A stretch of DNA of 39,176 bases, from the NCBI GenBank assembly GCA_028700625.1, contig JAQVSI010000008.1, forward strand, positions 1-39,176. Reading direction: 5' to 3'. The DNA comes from Candidatus Shapirobacteria bacterium. GTDB taxonomy: Bacteria; Patescibacteriota; Microgenomatia; UBA12405. Position 1 is the stretch's first letter. Each line of letters starts with the position of its first letter. Position numbers and translations under genes: made by a program. Below are positions 24,095 to 32,480 of the stretch, piece by piece. The notes beneath the pieces are model-generated. The model was not told the DNA's origin and ran no database searches. It saw only the letters and a program-made list of their open reading frames with translations.

Positions 24095-26278
24095 TTAAGA
24101 TGTAATATATATTTGTTTAAGTTTAAAACTGTCATTAGTTGTCCAGGTCATAGGAACAGTAGCACTTGTATTTGTAGAAATTATTACATAAGTAGAAACA
24201 GTTGATACTTTTATAGCAAAACTACTTGAACTTTCAGTAACGGCAGCAGCATTAATATAACCAGTTCCAGCATCAGTTATTAATACATTTAAAAATGAAC
24301 TCCCTACTTGGGCAAAAGGGATTGAAAAGAAAATAACGCTACTAACTGAACTAGTATTACCAAGAATAAACTCTAAATTTAAAAAAACTGTCTTATTATT
24401 ATTCAATACATATTGAGCTGTTTTAGTTCCATTTCCTTCTGTTACATTTGTTAAAACTGAATTAAACGTTAATAGTCTAGTTTCATAAATAGGTCTTTGA
24501 ATTAAATTTTTATTACTAAATGTTGGAACAGTCCATGTATAACCTGCACCTGCACTTAAAATAGCTGCAAATCTACCTATTAACTCATAATCATCACCAG
24601 AGGCAGCATGAGTTATGGTTGAGATAGCACAGTATTTTTCATTAGTAGATGTTGCATTAAAATCATCATATTCTTTACCCCAAGGAATACGGCTAAATCC
24701 TATTGTCACCCCATCGGTTGTGTTGTAACCTAAATATACAAAATAATCTACTTCAAAAGTGGCCAATTCCGCACTACCAGAATTAAACCAATTAGTACCT
24801 GCATTTTTAGTAACTGATAAAGCTGAAGTAATTGACCGAATATTATCTCCAATTCTACAATAGACTGGATTTGTTGCACTTGGGTCGTTTCCATCTAGTC
24901 CTTTAATTTCCACCGTTAAATTATTTGACGAAACACTTGGTACAATTTTCCCATTAATTAAAAACCCCTGTGGAGAATTTTTTAAAATACTATCTGCTAT
25001 TGCTTTAGGAGTAGCAAATTTAGAATCATCTGTTCCAGTATTTATTTCAGCACCAGTGGCTTTGACATTTGCCGTAGCCCCGTCAGCTACATTTATGAGC
25101 GTTCTAATTTCGGTAGTAGATAAAGCTTTAATTGCTCCTCCTGTTATTCTTCCTATGACTGTTTGCTCGGCAATAGTAATAGCGACAGGTGTGTTATCAG
25201 TTGTAGCCATTAAAATTGAATTTGCGTCGTATAAAGATTTCAAAACCAAAGCATCGGTAACATCTTTGACAGCTTTACTTGTTGGAATTGTAGTGTCATC
25301 AGCCCCTAGAGTAGTCGCGATCGTGACATTGGAAGTTCTAATATCTTTATTAGTAAGATTAAATATGGCAATTTCTCCATCAGCAATTCCTGTCTCATTC
25401 AAAGAGGTAATATTTGTTGTTTTAGCAATTTTAGTATCGGCATAAGTTTTTGTAGCTTTTTGAGAAGCAACTTTAACATCTGAATTACCAGCCAAAGAGC
25501 CATCGGTATCTAAATATCCAATTGGAATTGAAGCAGCTTTTATTTGAGTAATAGTTTCTCCACTATCTTTGATTAATTTTCCTGTAACCCCATCAAATAA
25601 AACGACATTATTACTTATTGAACTAGCCGGACCCATTACATCACCAGCTCCTTCTCCGTCTGTTCCTTTTAAGGCTACTAAATCCCAATAACTAGCATTA
25701 GGTGGTTCTTGATTAGTATTTTCAGCGGTGCAGATGTAAGAAGATCCAAGTCGATAAACAATGTCGTCAACAACATAAGCGGTTGCCGAACTCCAATCAC
25801 CTTTCCAAGTTGAACCTTTTTCGCCTTGGATACCCTGTTCTCCTTGTGGACCGACTAAAACAGAAAGAGCAACTAAATTTGTCCATTCTCCGCCAATATA
25901 TCGCCATTGTATATAAGTTCCAGTATTTTGAAGTTCTATCTCTGTTCCGGCATCCCCAGTATCGCCTTTATCACCTTTTGGACCAGTCGCACCAATCAAA
26001 GAAGAAACGGCTATTAAGTTTGTCCAAGAAACATCAGAAGTATATTTCCATTGTATATAACCGTCAGCCACTTGTAATTCTATTTCTTCCCCGGGATCGC
26101 CTTGATCACCTTTTGAGGCTAATAAAGCCCAATAGGTAGCGTTTGGAGGAGTTTGATTAGTATTGTTAGCAATACAAACATAGGAAGATCCGTTCAAATC
26201 AACAAAATCGCCAATAGTATAAGCGGTTGCAGCGCTCCAAGTTCCTTTATTTAATTCTGAATATAATTTATCGTCCAT
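24095..26278 (-). CDS. Tail/head fibre with CBM5/12-like and collagen-like modules
   Basis: WSAATAYTIGDFVDLNGSSYVCIANNTNQTPPNATYWALL; GATGPKGDKGDTGDAG; duplicated IQW(K/R)Y modules. Confidence 0.75.
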   Translation of the reverse strand: MDDKLYSELNKGTWSAATAYTIGDFVDLNGSSYVCIANNTNQTPPNATYWALLASKGDQGDPGEEIELQVADGYIQWKYTSDVSWTNLIAVSSLIGATGPKGDKGDTGDAGTEIELQNTGTYIQWRYIGGEWTNLVALSVLVGPQGEQGIQGEKGSTWKGDWSSATAYVVDDIVYRLGSSYICTAENTNQEPPNASYWDLVALKGTDGEGAGDVMGPASSISNNVVLFDGVTGKLIKDSGETITQIKAASIPIGYLDTDGSLAGNSDVKVASQKATKTYADTKIAKTTNITSLNETGIADGEIAIFNLTNKDIRTSNVTIATTLGADDTTIPTSKAVKDVTDALVLKSLYDANSILMATTDNTPVAITIAEQTVIGRITGGAIKALSTTEIRTLINVADGATANVKATGAEINTGTDDSKFATPKAIADSILKNSPQGFLINGKIVPSVSSNNLTVEIKGLDGNDPSATNPVYCRIGDNIRSITSALSVTKNAGTNWFNSGSAELATFEVDYFVYLGYNTTDGVTIGFSRIPWGKEYDDFNATSTNEKYCAISTITHAASGDDYELIGRFAAILSAGAGYTWTVPTFSNKNLIQRPIYETRLLTFNSVLTNVTEGNGTKTAQYVLNNNKTVFLNLEFILGNTSSVSSVIFFSIPFAQVGSSFLNVLITDAGTGYINAAAVTESSSSFAIKVSTVSTYVIISTNTSATVPMTWTTNDSFKLKQIYITS

Positions 26279-26318
26279 AGCGTTTAGTTACAACGCTTTA
26301 ATTAATTTTAGCAAAAAA

Positions 26319-26546
26319 TTAAGTTATTGGTGTTTTCGATTTATTAGACCAAATTGAAGCCACTTTACTAACAACATTGTTCCACAAAGTTTCATATATT
26401 CTCCACACCAAAATTAAATTTTCATGCTCTCCAACTAAAACTTGACACCCATCAGGTGTCAAAATTCTCCCTCTCTCTAACTTTGTTTCAATTTTAGTTA
26501 CAAGAGAGGGTGTCTCTGCGGAGTTTTTTGATTTATTACTCCACAT
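26319..26546 (-). CDS. Hypothetical protein with WSNKSK at both ends
   Basis: ORF; MWSNKSKN...IWSNKSKTPIT. Confidence 0.5.
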   Translation of the reverse strand: MWSNKSKNSAETPSLVTKIETKLERGRILTPDGCQVLVGEHENLILVWRIYETLWNNVVSKVASIWSNKSKTPIT

Positions 26547-26549
26547 TTC

Positions 26550-26858
26550 TTATTCTCCGTAATAAGCAATGTTTAAAGCAGCATCAGTGGTAACTCTAAT
26601 TGCTTGGAAAGCTAAAATTGACTCTCTTGAAGGAAGTTCAATTGAAGCGTTTGCAGCGACATAAATACCAACAGAGGCGGTAGGAGCAGTCCCATCATCG
26701 CGCCAACGAATAGCATCGGTAGCAACACTAATAATAGCTCTGGTAGCATTTGAAGGTATTCCTCCAGTGGCCTCGGAAAGCAATTTTGCAGTGCTAGAGA
26801 TAGCTAAAGGCCTAAATCCTTTTGGTTTTCTTGCGGCTATGATTGTTTCTACTAACAT
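26550..26858 (-). CDS. Putative virion structural protein
   Basis: ORF in head module; beta-rich 102 aa. Confidence 0.55.
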   Translation of the reverse strand: MLVETIIAARKPKGFRPLAISSTAKLLSEATGGIPSNATRAIISVATDAIRWRDDGTAPTASVGIYVAANASIELPSRESILAFQAIRVTTDAALNIAYYGE

Positions 26859-26884
26859 AATTTTATATTTTTAAATTGATAATT

Positions 26885-26908
26885 CCCTCCCTCAAAATAG
26901 AGGGAGGG
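26885..26908 (-). terminator. Perfect 9-bp hairpin between two structural genes (weak or processing-type terminator)
   Basis: CCCTCCCTC-AAAATA-GAGGGAGGG; no strong U tract. Confidence 0.45.
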
Positions 26909-26919
26909 TTTGAGAACTA

Positions 26920-27504
26920 TTAAGCAACAGCTCTAAATACAATTAAGTAAGTAGTATCAGCTGGATCAGCAGGAAGAGTATCTGCAACTGCACAGGTAGC
27001 AACAGTGACTGTTCCATCAGCTAAAATACTAACAATTAAATCATCAACAGCTAATCCTGCTAAAGCAGTAGTAGTAATTGTTGAACCTAACACGAAAAAC
27101 TTAACAATATGGGAAGCAGCAATTCCAGCAGCTAATTTGGCAAGAGTAACTGCATTTGCAGCTATTTTACCAGTAGTTACGTTAAGATCTTTAATCTTTA
27201 CGGTTTCGACTGAATCTGTTGCTAATTTAGCAACAGTTATAGCAGAATCAGCAATTTCAGCAGTAGCAATGTCACCAATAACGTTGAAGGAAGCAGTTGT
27301 AGTATCACCTTGGTTTTCATAAAGACCTTTTGTGCCAGCGGCAACATCGGTTTTCATAAATAAACAACCTTTGGCATAACCAGCACCAGTTGGAACTGAA
27401 GTACCACTACAAAGAATAATTTTGTTTTGGAAATCACGAGCCAAAACTCTCAAAGTACCTTGTTTAGTACCAGCTAATTTTATTTCTCTATTAAATATTT
27501 TCAT
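26920..27504 (-). CDS. Putative head-fibre/decoration protein
   Basis: Repeats ITVAKLATDSVETVKIKDLNVTTGKIAANAVTLAKLAAG; position next to MCP. Confidence 0.55.
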   Translation of the reverse strand: MKIFNREIKLAGTKQGTLRVLARDFQNKIILCSGTSVPTGAGYAKGCLFMKTDVAAGTKGLYENQGDTTTASFNVIGDIATAEIADSAITVAKLATDSVETVKIKDLNVTTGKIAANAVTLAKLAAGIAASHIVKFFVLGSTITTTALAGLAVDDLIVSILADGTVTVATCAVADTLPADPADTTYLIVFRAVA

Positions 27505-27527
27505 AATTTTTTTTGTTTTTTAAATAA

Positions 27528-27562
27528 AAAACCTCCTAAATAATAATATTTTGGAGGTAAGT
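27528..27562 (-). terminator. Rho-independent terminator downstream of major capsid gene
   Basis: Minus strand ACCTCC-...-GGAGGTTTTTT. Confidence 0.65.
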
Positions 27563-27631
27563 TTTTTTGCTTGTCCCCTCTGAAATTAATCAGAGGGGAG
27601 GAACATAAGTTCACTTACCTCAAGCTATTGC

Positions 27632-28795
27632 CTATTTAAAGTTGCTAGCATCTAGCACCATTTTGACGGAAGCAATTTGACCGTCTGGGAACATCTCAGT
27701 ACCCATACCGATTATGCCTTTTGGCAAATCAGCAAATCCTTTTTCTTTGTCACCAACTTTGATATCCATAAATTGCATGACTGCATCGATAGCTCCTCGG
27801 ATCATAAAGGAAGCTAATTGCTGTTGCGCAGACCAAATATCAGCAGCAGCGGTTAGAGTTTCACTAACAGCAATGTCACCATAACCAGTGAAAGCCATAG
27901 CTTCAGCACTAGAACAATGCACATTTCTCTTTCTTCGCAAAATGAAGTTATTCATGATACCAATTTCAATATAATTAGTACCAGCACCCGCTCCACCTTC
28001 AACAGCTAGTTTTAAATTAGCTCTTGCGGAAGCAGCATCATCTCCGATTAAAACTTGACCAGCGGTTGTGCCGAGGGTAGTTTTAAAAGTAAAAGTTACT
28101 CCTGAAATAACAACAGTATCGCCATCGGTAGGTTTAGTTGCTATTGTTAAGGTAGCAGACCAAGGAAGATTGTTGTTTTGAACAATCGTCCAACCATGAT
28201 AAGGACCGATAACACCATTGGCTAATACAGAATCACCAATACCCGTTTCCCTTTCAGCTTTTGCTCTTCGCAAAATAGCAACGGCATTTGGACCGAGAAC
28301 AGCAGCTCTCATTGAACTTTCAGTTGGAACATCGAAAGCTCCCAACTTAGAATCAGCCTCTTGCAAGACATCCATAAAATTACTTGGAAGTAATTCGAAA
28401 GCTGTACCACCATTTATACTGTGGAATGAATTGGTAATTTCACTCAAATATTTCTGCTCAAAAGCGTTCATCAAACCTTGTCGGATTGATTTAAGCGAAT
28501 GTTGCATAAGATCATAAGGTGTTTGCATCTTATCAGTAATATCAATTTCTTCAGCAGCATACTCAAAAGTATCTACTTCTAAAGTATTTTTGCTAGCAGT
28601 CTTTGAAGCAAAAGAAATATCAGAACCGGGATTATAAGTCCCAATTTGAGAGTGAGATAGAATTGGGCGGTGAGCCTTTCTACCATTAACACTAATTAAA
28701 TTTTCAAGTGATTGATTTGCGAGATAAATAGCACTGTTAGCAGTGTAGAGATCTACCTGTAAATCACCCCAAAATTCTTGTTTTACGTCGTCCAT
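27632..28795 (-). CDS. Major capsid protein
   Basis: 387 aa; IDITDKMQTPYDLMQHSLKSIRQGLMNAFEQKYLSEI; strong RBS; follows scaffold; GDTVVISGVTFTFKTTLGTTAGQVLIG insertion typical of phage capsid proteins. Confidence 0.75.
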   Translation of the reverse strand: MDDVKQEFWGDLQVDLYTANSAIYLANQSLENLISVNGRKAHRPILSHSQIGTYNPGSDISFASKTASKNTLEVDTFEYAAEEIDITDKMQTPYDLMQHSLKSIRQGLMNAFEQKYLSEITNSFHSINGGTAFELLPSNFMDVLQEADSKLGAFDVPTESSMRAAVLGPNAVAILRRAKAERETGIGDSVLANGVIGPYHGWTIVQNNNLPWSATLTIATKPTDGDTVVISGVTFTFKTTLGTTAGQVLIGDDAASARANLKLAVEGGAGAGTNYIEIGIMNNFILRRKRNVHCSSAEAMAFTGYGDIAVSETLTAAADIWSAQQQLASFMIRGAIDAVMQFMDIKVGDKEKGFADLPKGIIGMGTEMFPDGQIASVKMVLDASNFK

Positions 28796-28831
28796 GTGGA
28801 CTCCTTTTTTTTAAAAATATAAAAAGGGAGT

Positions 28832-29464
28832 TTATTGGTTGTTTTGCCTATACTTTTCTTTTTCGGCCTTTGCTTCTTTCCATGCTTTTTGACCTTCTTC
28901 TGTTTCAAGATTAAAGTCAGCAGGATTAAGCGGTTTAGTAGGATCAAGAGTCAAAACTTTACTACCAACATTTACGCGAATAGGAGTTCCGTTTATTACA
29001 CGTTGCTCTTTTTTAACTTCAGCTATTTTTGATTGAATATACGGAAGTTTACTCGCCTCCCCGACAGAGATATTTTTTAATTTAGCCAAATCTTTTATTT
29101 CCGATTTAATATCGTCAGGAAGATCGAGACCATTAAGTTCTCTCTCTGCCAATTTTTGATCGACCATTTTATCAACATCTTCTGGTTTTAAAGAACCTTC
29201 CTCATTTTTAACAGGAGGTTTAGTAGTTTTAACTTGTTCACGAAGTTTAATTTTCTGTCCTACGACAGCAAATAATTTATCATGAGCCGCCTTTTTATCG
29301 GCAACGATTTTCTCAATAAGTTCCTTGTCTGCTTCTGGATCTAATCCATAATCAGCAACAACCTTATTACCGAGTTCTTCGTCAGTAACTCCTTTCTGTA
29401 TCTCTTCATCAGCTTTAAGCTCCTCGGCAGAGATCTCGAGGTTTTTGTCGTTTTCGTTGTCCAT
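28832..29464 (-). CDS. Scaffolding protein
   Basis: Acidic, helical 210 aa immediately upstream of MCP. Confidence 0.65.
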   Translation of the reverse strand: MDNENDKNLEISAEELKADEEIQKGVTDEELGNKVVADYGLDPEADKELIEKIVADKKAAHDKLFAVVGQKIKLREQVKTTKPPVKNEEGSLKPEDVDKMVDQKLAERELNGLDLPDDIKSEIKDLAKLKNISVGEASKLPYIQSKIAEVKKEQRVINGTPIRVNVGSKVLTLDPTKPLNPADFNLETEEGQKAWKEAKAEKEKYRQNNQ

Positions 29465-29609
29465 AGGACTCCTTTTTTTCCCCTTTGGGGAAATAAATAA
29501 ACAAAATAACTGCCAAATTGACAGTTAAGTTAAAGGGAGAAAGCGTTGTAGGCAACTCCCCTTAACCCAACGGTCAAGTTTTACAACGCTTTTCAAATTG
29601 TTAAAGAAA

Positions 29610-29969
29610 TTATTCTCTTATCAATTTGACTTGATAATCTTTTTTAGAAGCAAATTCTTCAGCTAATTCTTTGAAATTTTCACCATGATCTTCAACAGTA
29701 TATCGTCTTACTTCAAATTTTCCATTCATAACAACAGCAACATTAGAATCAATTTCTTCATTTTTGGTAGTTTCCTTGATGTTTTCACTTGAAGTATCAG
29801 CAGGTGCTTCACTTGGAGTTTTTGGGGGAGTTGAATCAGTAGGTGCTTCTGGGGGAACAACCGAACCAGCGTTCTCGGCTTCTTTATTTTTAATAGCGAT
29901 TTTTAACTCTTCAGGAGTCATATTTGTATAATCAATTCCCATTTTTTTTGCTTTTTGTTTGTTATTCAT
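29610..29969 (-). CDS. Hypothetical structural-region protein
   Basis: ORF, Pro/Ser/Thr-rich linker. Confidence 0.55.
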   Translation of the reverse strand: MNNKQKAKKMGIDYTNMTPEELKIAIKNKEAENAGSVVPPEAPTDSTPPKTPSEAPADTSSENIKETTKNEEIDSNVAVVMNGKFEVRRYTVEDHGENFKELAEEFASKKDYQVKLIRE

Positions 29970-30006
29970 AATTTAATATTAGTTTAATAAATATTTTTTG
30001 TCAAAT

Positions 30007-30147
30007 TTATAATCCATAATTTTTAGCAACAGTTTTTTTTCTTTTTTCTCTTTTCTTTTTTATTAACTCTCTCATATCAGGATTTTGGGCATTTTTAACT
30101 GCCTGTTCAAGAAAAGTTTGGATTTGAATTCGACTTCCTTCAGACAT
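30007..30147 (-). CDS. Small hypothetical protein
   Basis: MSEGSRIQIQTFLEQAVKNAQNPDMRELIKKKREKRKKTVAKNYGL; not in supplied track. Confidence 0.45.
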   Translation of the reverse strand: MSEGSRIQIQTFLEQAVKNAQNPDMRELIKKKREKRKKTVAKNYGL

Positions 30148-30341
30148 TATAAAACCCTTAAATAAATAGATTCAACTTCTTTATAATTCATGCCATCAGG
30201 CAAAACATAAGTCTGTTTATCTTTGACCACATCGATAAAAGAAGTTTGCATTTTTTTATTTAAAATTAACAACGCGGCAGGAACATCTCTTTGGGGGGTT
30301 TCCGACAAAGATATTTTATATTTTTTTAAATGTACTTGCAT
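30147..30341 (-). CDS. Hypothetical protein
   Basis: ORF in operon. Confidence 0.5.
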   Translation of the reverse strand: MQVHLKKYKISLSETPQRDVPAALLILNKKMQTSFIDVVKDKQTYVLPDGMNYKEVESIYLRVL

Positions 30342-30353
30342 ATTTTATTTAAT

Positions 30354-30614
30354 TTATAACTTAAATTTCTTTTTAGCTTCTTTTATCTGTTCTTCTGATG
30401 CTACTTTTTTCTCAGAAGTTTCAATGAAAGGACTTAATATTTCTAGTAATTTTTCGCTAGTTCTCTCTCTAACTTTACATTCTTCTCCAGCATCTTTATC
30501 TGATAATTTATTTAAACCTTTTACAGTATCTAATTCCTTAATCTTAGAAATAACGAATTTTTCATATTCTAAAAAATCAGGATTATCCCTCAATCTATCA
30601 ATATATGATTCCAT
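30354..30614 (-). CDS. Hypothetical protein
   Basis: ORF in operon downstream of terL. Confidence 0.5.
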   Translation of the reverse strand: MESYIDRLRDNPDFLEYEKFVISKIKELDTVKGLNKLSDKDAGEECKVRERTSEKLLEILSPFIETSEKKVASEEQIKEAKKKFKL

Positions 30615-30620
30615 AATTTA

Positions 30621-32114
30621 TTATAAACCAAATTTACTTTTAATTTGCTCTTTCCTTTTTTCTCTGTCATGAGCCAACAAGGCACGTTGAATTTCACTAA
30701 CAGGAGCTTCAGCAATATCATTTTGATAAGCCAAAGCATCTGGAACGTCATCATGAGCGCCTCTTGGAAAAAGTAACAGCTCATCGATTAAATCATTACA
30801 TTCTCCTTCAATAAAAAATATCGATCCACTAGAAAATCTTGGGATCAACCCTCTTATCCTTACTTCTTTTTGTCGTCCATTATGTTTTAATTCAATAATA
30901 TTTGGGAATTTATTTCTTTTGCGACACTCAATATCAAAAAATGGTTTTATTGCTTTAGTATAAAGAGTTGTTTCTATTCCTATTTTTTCAAAACCCTCTT
31001 CATGAAGTTTGAAAAGTAATCCTACTATTTCAGCAGAGTTAAAATGAACACCCATCGCTTTTATATACCAAAAATTTTGAGAATCAACATAATTTCTAAC
31101 TATTCCTGTTTTGTCATTATCTTCGTTTTCTCCACCAGAATCGATAGTAGCAAATTTTCGAGTATTTAATAAATCAACTTTTTCTTGAGTTATTGTTTTA
31201 AACCAAGTTTCTTTAAATTCTTGACTTTCAGAAGTAATTGGAGTTCCTTGATAAAGAGCAGAAAATTCATAAGGACCAAGAGTATTTTTAACAACCTCAA
31301 GTTTATCTAATGAGAATTTATCTGGCCATAAAGGATCTCCTTTTTTTCTAAAATCATCATCTTCAGTGGCAATAGCCGGAAAATTTATAAGTTTCCATTT
31401 ATCATAATGCTCAGCTCCCTCAAGCTCATTTTTCTTTTGCTCTCTTAATAATCGGCCAACCAAATCGTCAGTATGCCAACGAGTATTTAACACAATTATA
31501 GCCGTTGCACCTTCTTGACGAGTATAAAAAGTGGATCTATACCAATCCCATCGAGAATCACGAATAGTTTTAGATTCAGCCTCTTCCCTATTTTTGAAAA
31601 TATCATCAACAATACCGATTTTTAAACCAGTTCCAGTAATAGCACCTCCAGCACCAACCGCCATATAACTTCCACCCTTATCGGTTTTCCAATAACCCTT
31701 TGCTTTAGCATCAGATCTTAATTTAGTATCAAAAATTTCCTGATATTGTTCAGATTGCATAATATCACGAGTCTCTTCACCAAATTTAGTTGCCAAATCA
31801 GCAGAATAAGAAGTCACAATAATTGGCCAGTCGGGATGATGACCTAAAACCCAAGATGAAAATTTTTTAGTAGAAATTTCTGATTTTCCATGACGAGGAG
31901 GAATTGTAAAAATTAGACGAACATCTCGACCTTCTTCAACTTCTTTCATAGCCCATTGAAGAATATTGGCTAAACTTTCGTGAAACCAAGTGTCTTGATA
32001 ATTGCTATCAGTCGCGATAGCAAAATCAATTAAATTATTTTGTGCTTGACGCATCACCAATGCTTCTTTTGCCTCTGGTGAGACGTTCCGCAATTCTTGA
32101 GATTTGGTTATCAT
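30621..32114 (-). CDS. terL: Terminase large subunit
   Basis: RLIFTIPPRHGKSEISTKKFSSWVLG, KIGIVDDIFKNREEAES, nuclease motif KFATIDSGGENEDNDKTGIV. Confidence 0.93.
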   Translation of the reverse strand: MITKSQELRNVSPEAKEALVMRQAQNNLIDFAIATDSNYQDTWFHESLANILQWAMKEVEEGRDVRLIFTIPPRHGKSEISTKKFSSWVLGHHPDWPIIVTSYSADLATKFGEETRDIMQSEQYQEIFDTKLRSDAKAKGYWKTDKGGSYMAVGAGGAITGTGLKIGIVDDIFKNREEAESKTIRDSRWDWYRSTFYTRQEGATAIIVLNTRWHTDDLVGRLLREQKKNELEGAEHYDKWKLINFPAIATEDDDFRKKGDPLWPDKFSLDKLEVVKNTLGPYEFSALYQGTPITSESQEFKETWFKTITQEKVDLLNTRKFATIDSGGENEDNDKTGIVRNYVDSQNFWYIKAMGVHFNSAEIVGLLFKLHEEGFEKIGIETTLYTKAIKPFFDIECRKRNKFPNIIELKHNGRQKEVRIRGLIPRFSSGSIFFIEGECNDLIDELLLFPRGAHDDVPDALAYQNDIAEAPVSEIQRALLAHDREKRKEQIKSKFGL

Positions 32115-32454
32115 TAAATTTACTCTCTATTACACCTGATAAATTAGTATCAATAACTTCAGATTTAAAGCCATGATTTTTTACAAGCATCATTTTAACA
32201 ATTGCTGGATTACATTTTGAAAAAATTCCAACGTCAATGAGTCTTTCCAATTGTAAGGCCAATATCATTTCAATTTTTTGTTTAAATTCTTTTTTACGCC
32301 TATCTTTTGCCCAATTATAAATAGTTTTTGTTACAACCCCCAATTCAATAGCAAGACTCTCTACTTTTGGCAGTTTAGTCAGATCTTCTTTAGCTTTTTC
32401 GATATATTTATCAACTTTCGGTAAAATATCTTTGTTATATTTTATTATAGGCAT
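32035..32454 (-). CDS. terS: Terminase small subunit-like HTH protein
   Basis: LAIELGVVTKTIYNWAKDRRKKEFKQKIEMILALQLERLIDVG upstream of terL. Confidence 0.75.
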   Translation of the reverse strand: MPIIKYNKDILPKVDKYIEKAKEDLTKLPKVESLAIELGVVTKTIYNWAKDRRKKEFKQKIEMILALQLERLIDVGIFSKCNPAIVKMMLVKNHGFKSEVIDTNLSGVIESKFNDNQISRIAERLTRGKRSIGDASSTK

Positions 32455-32480
32455 AACTAATAATATTCTAACAGAATTAA

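Noticed and set aside
24095-26278. Diversity-generating retroelement target
   Set aside because: No reverse transcriptase or template repeat recognised anywhere in the window.
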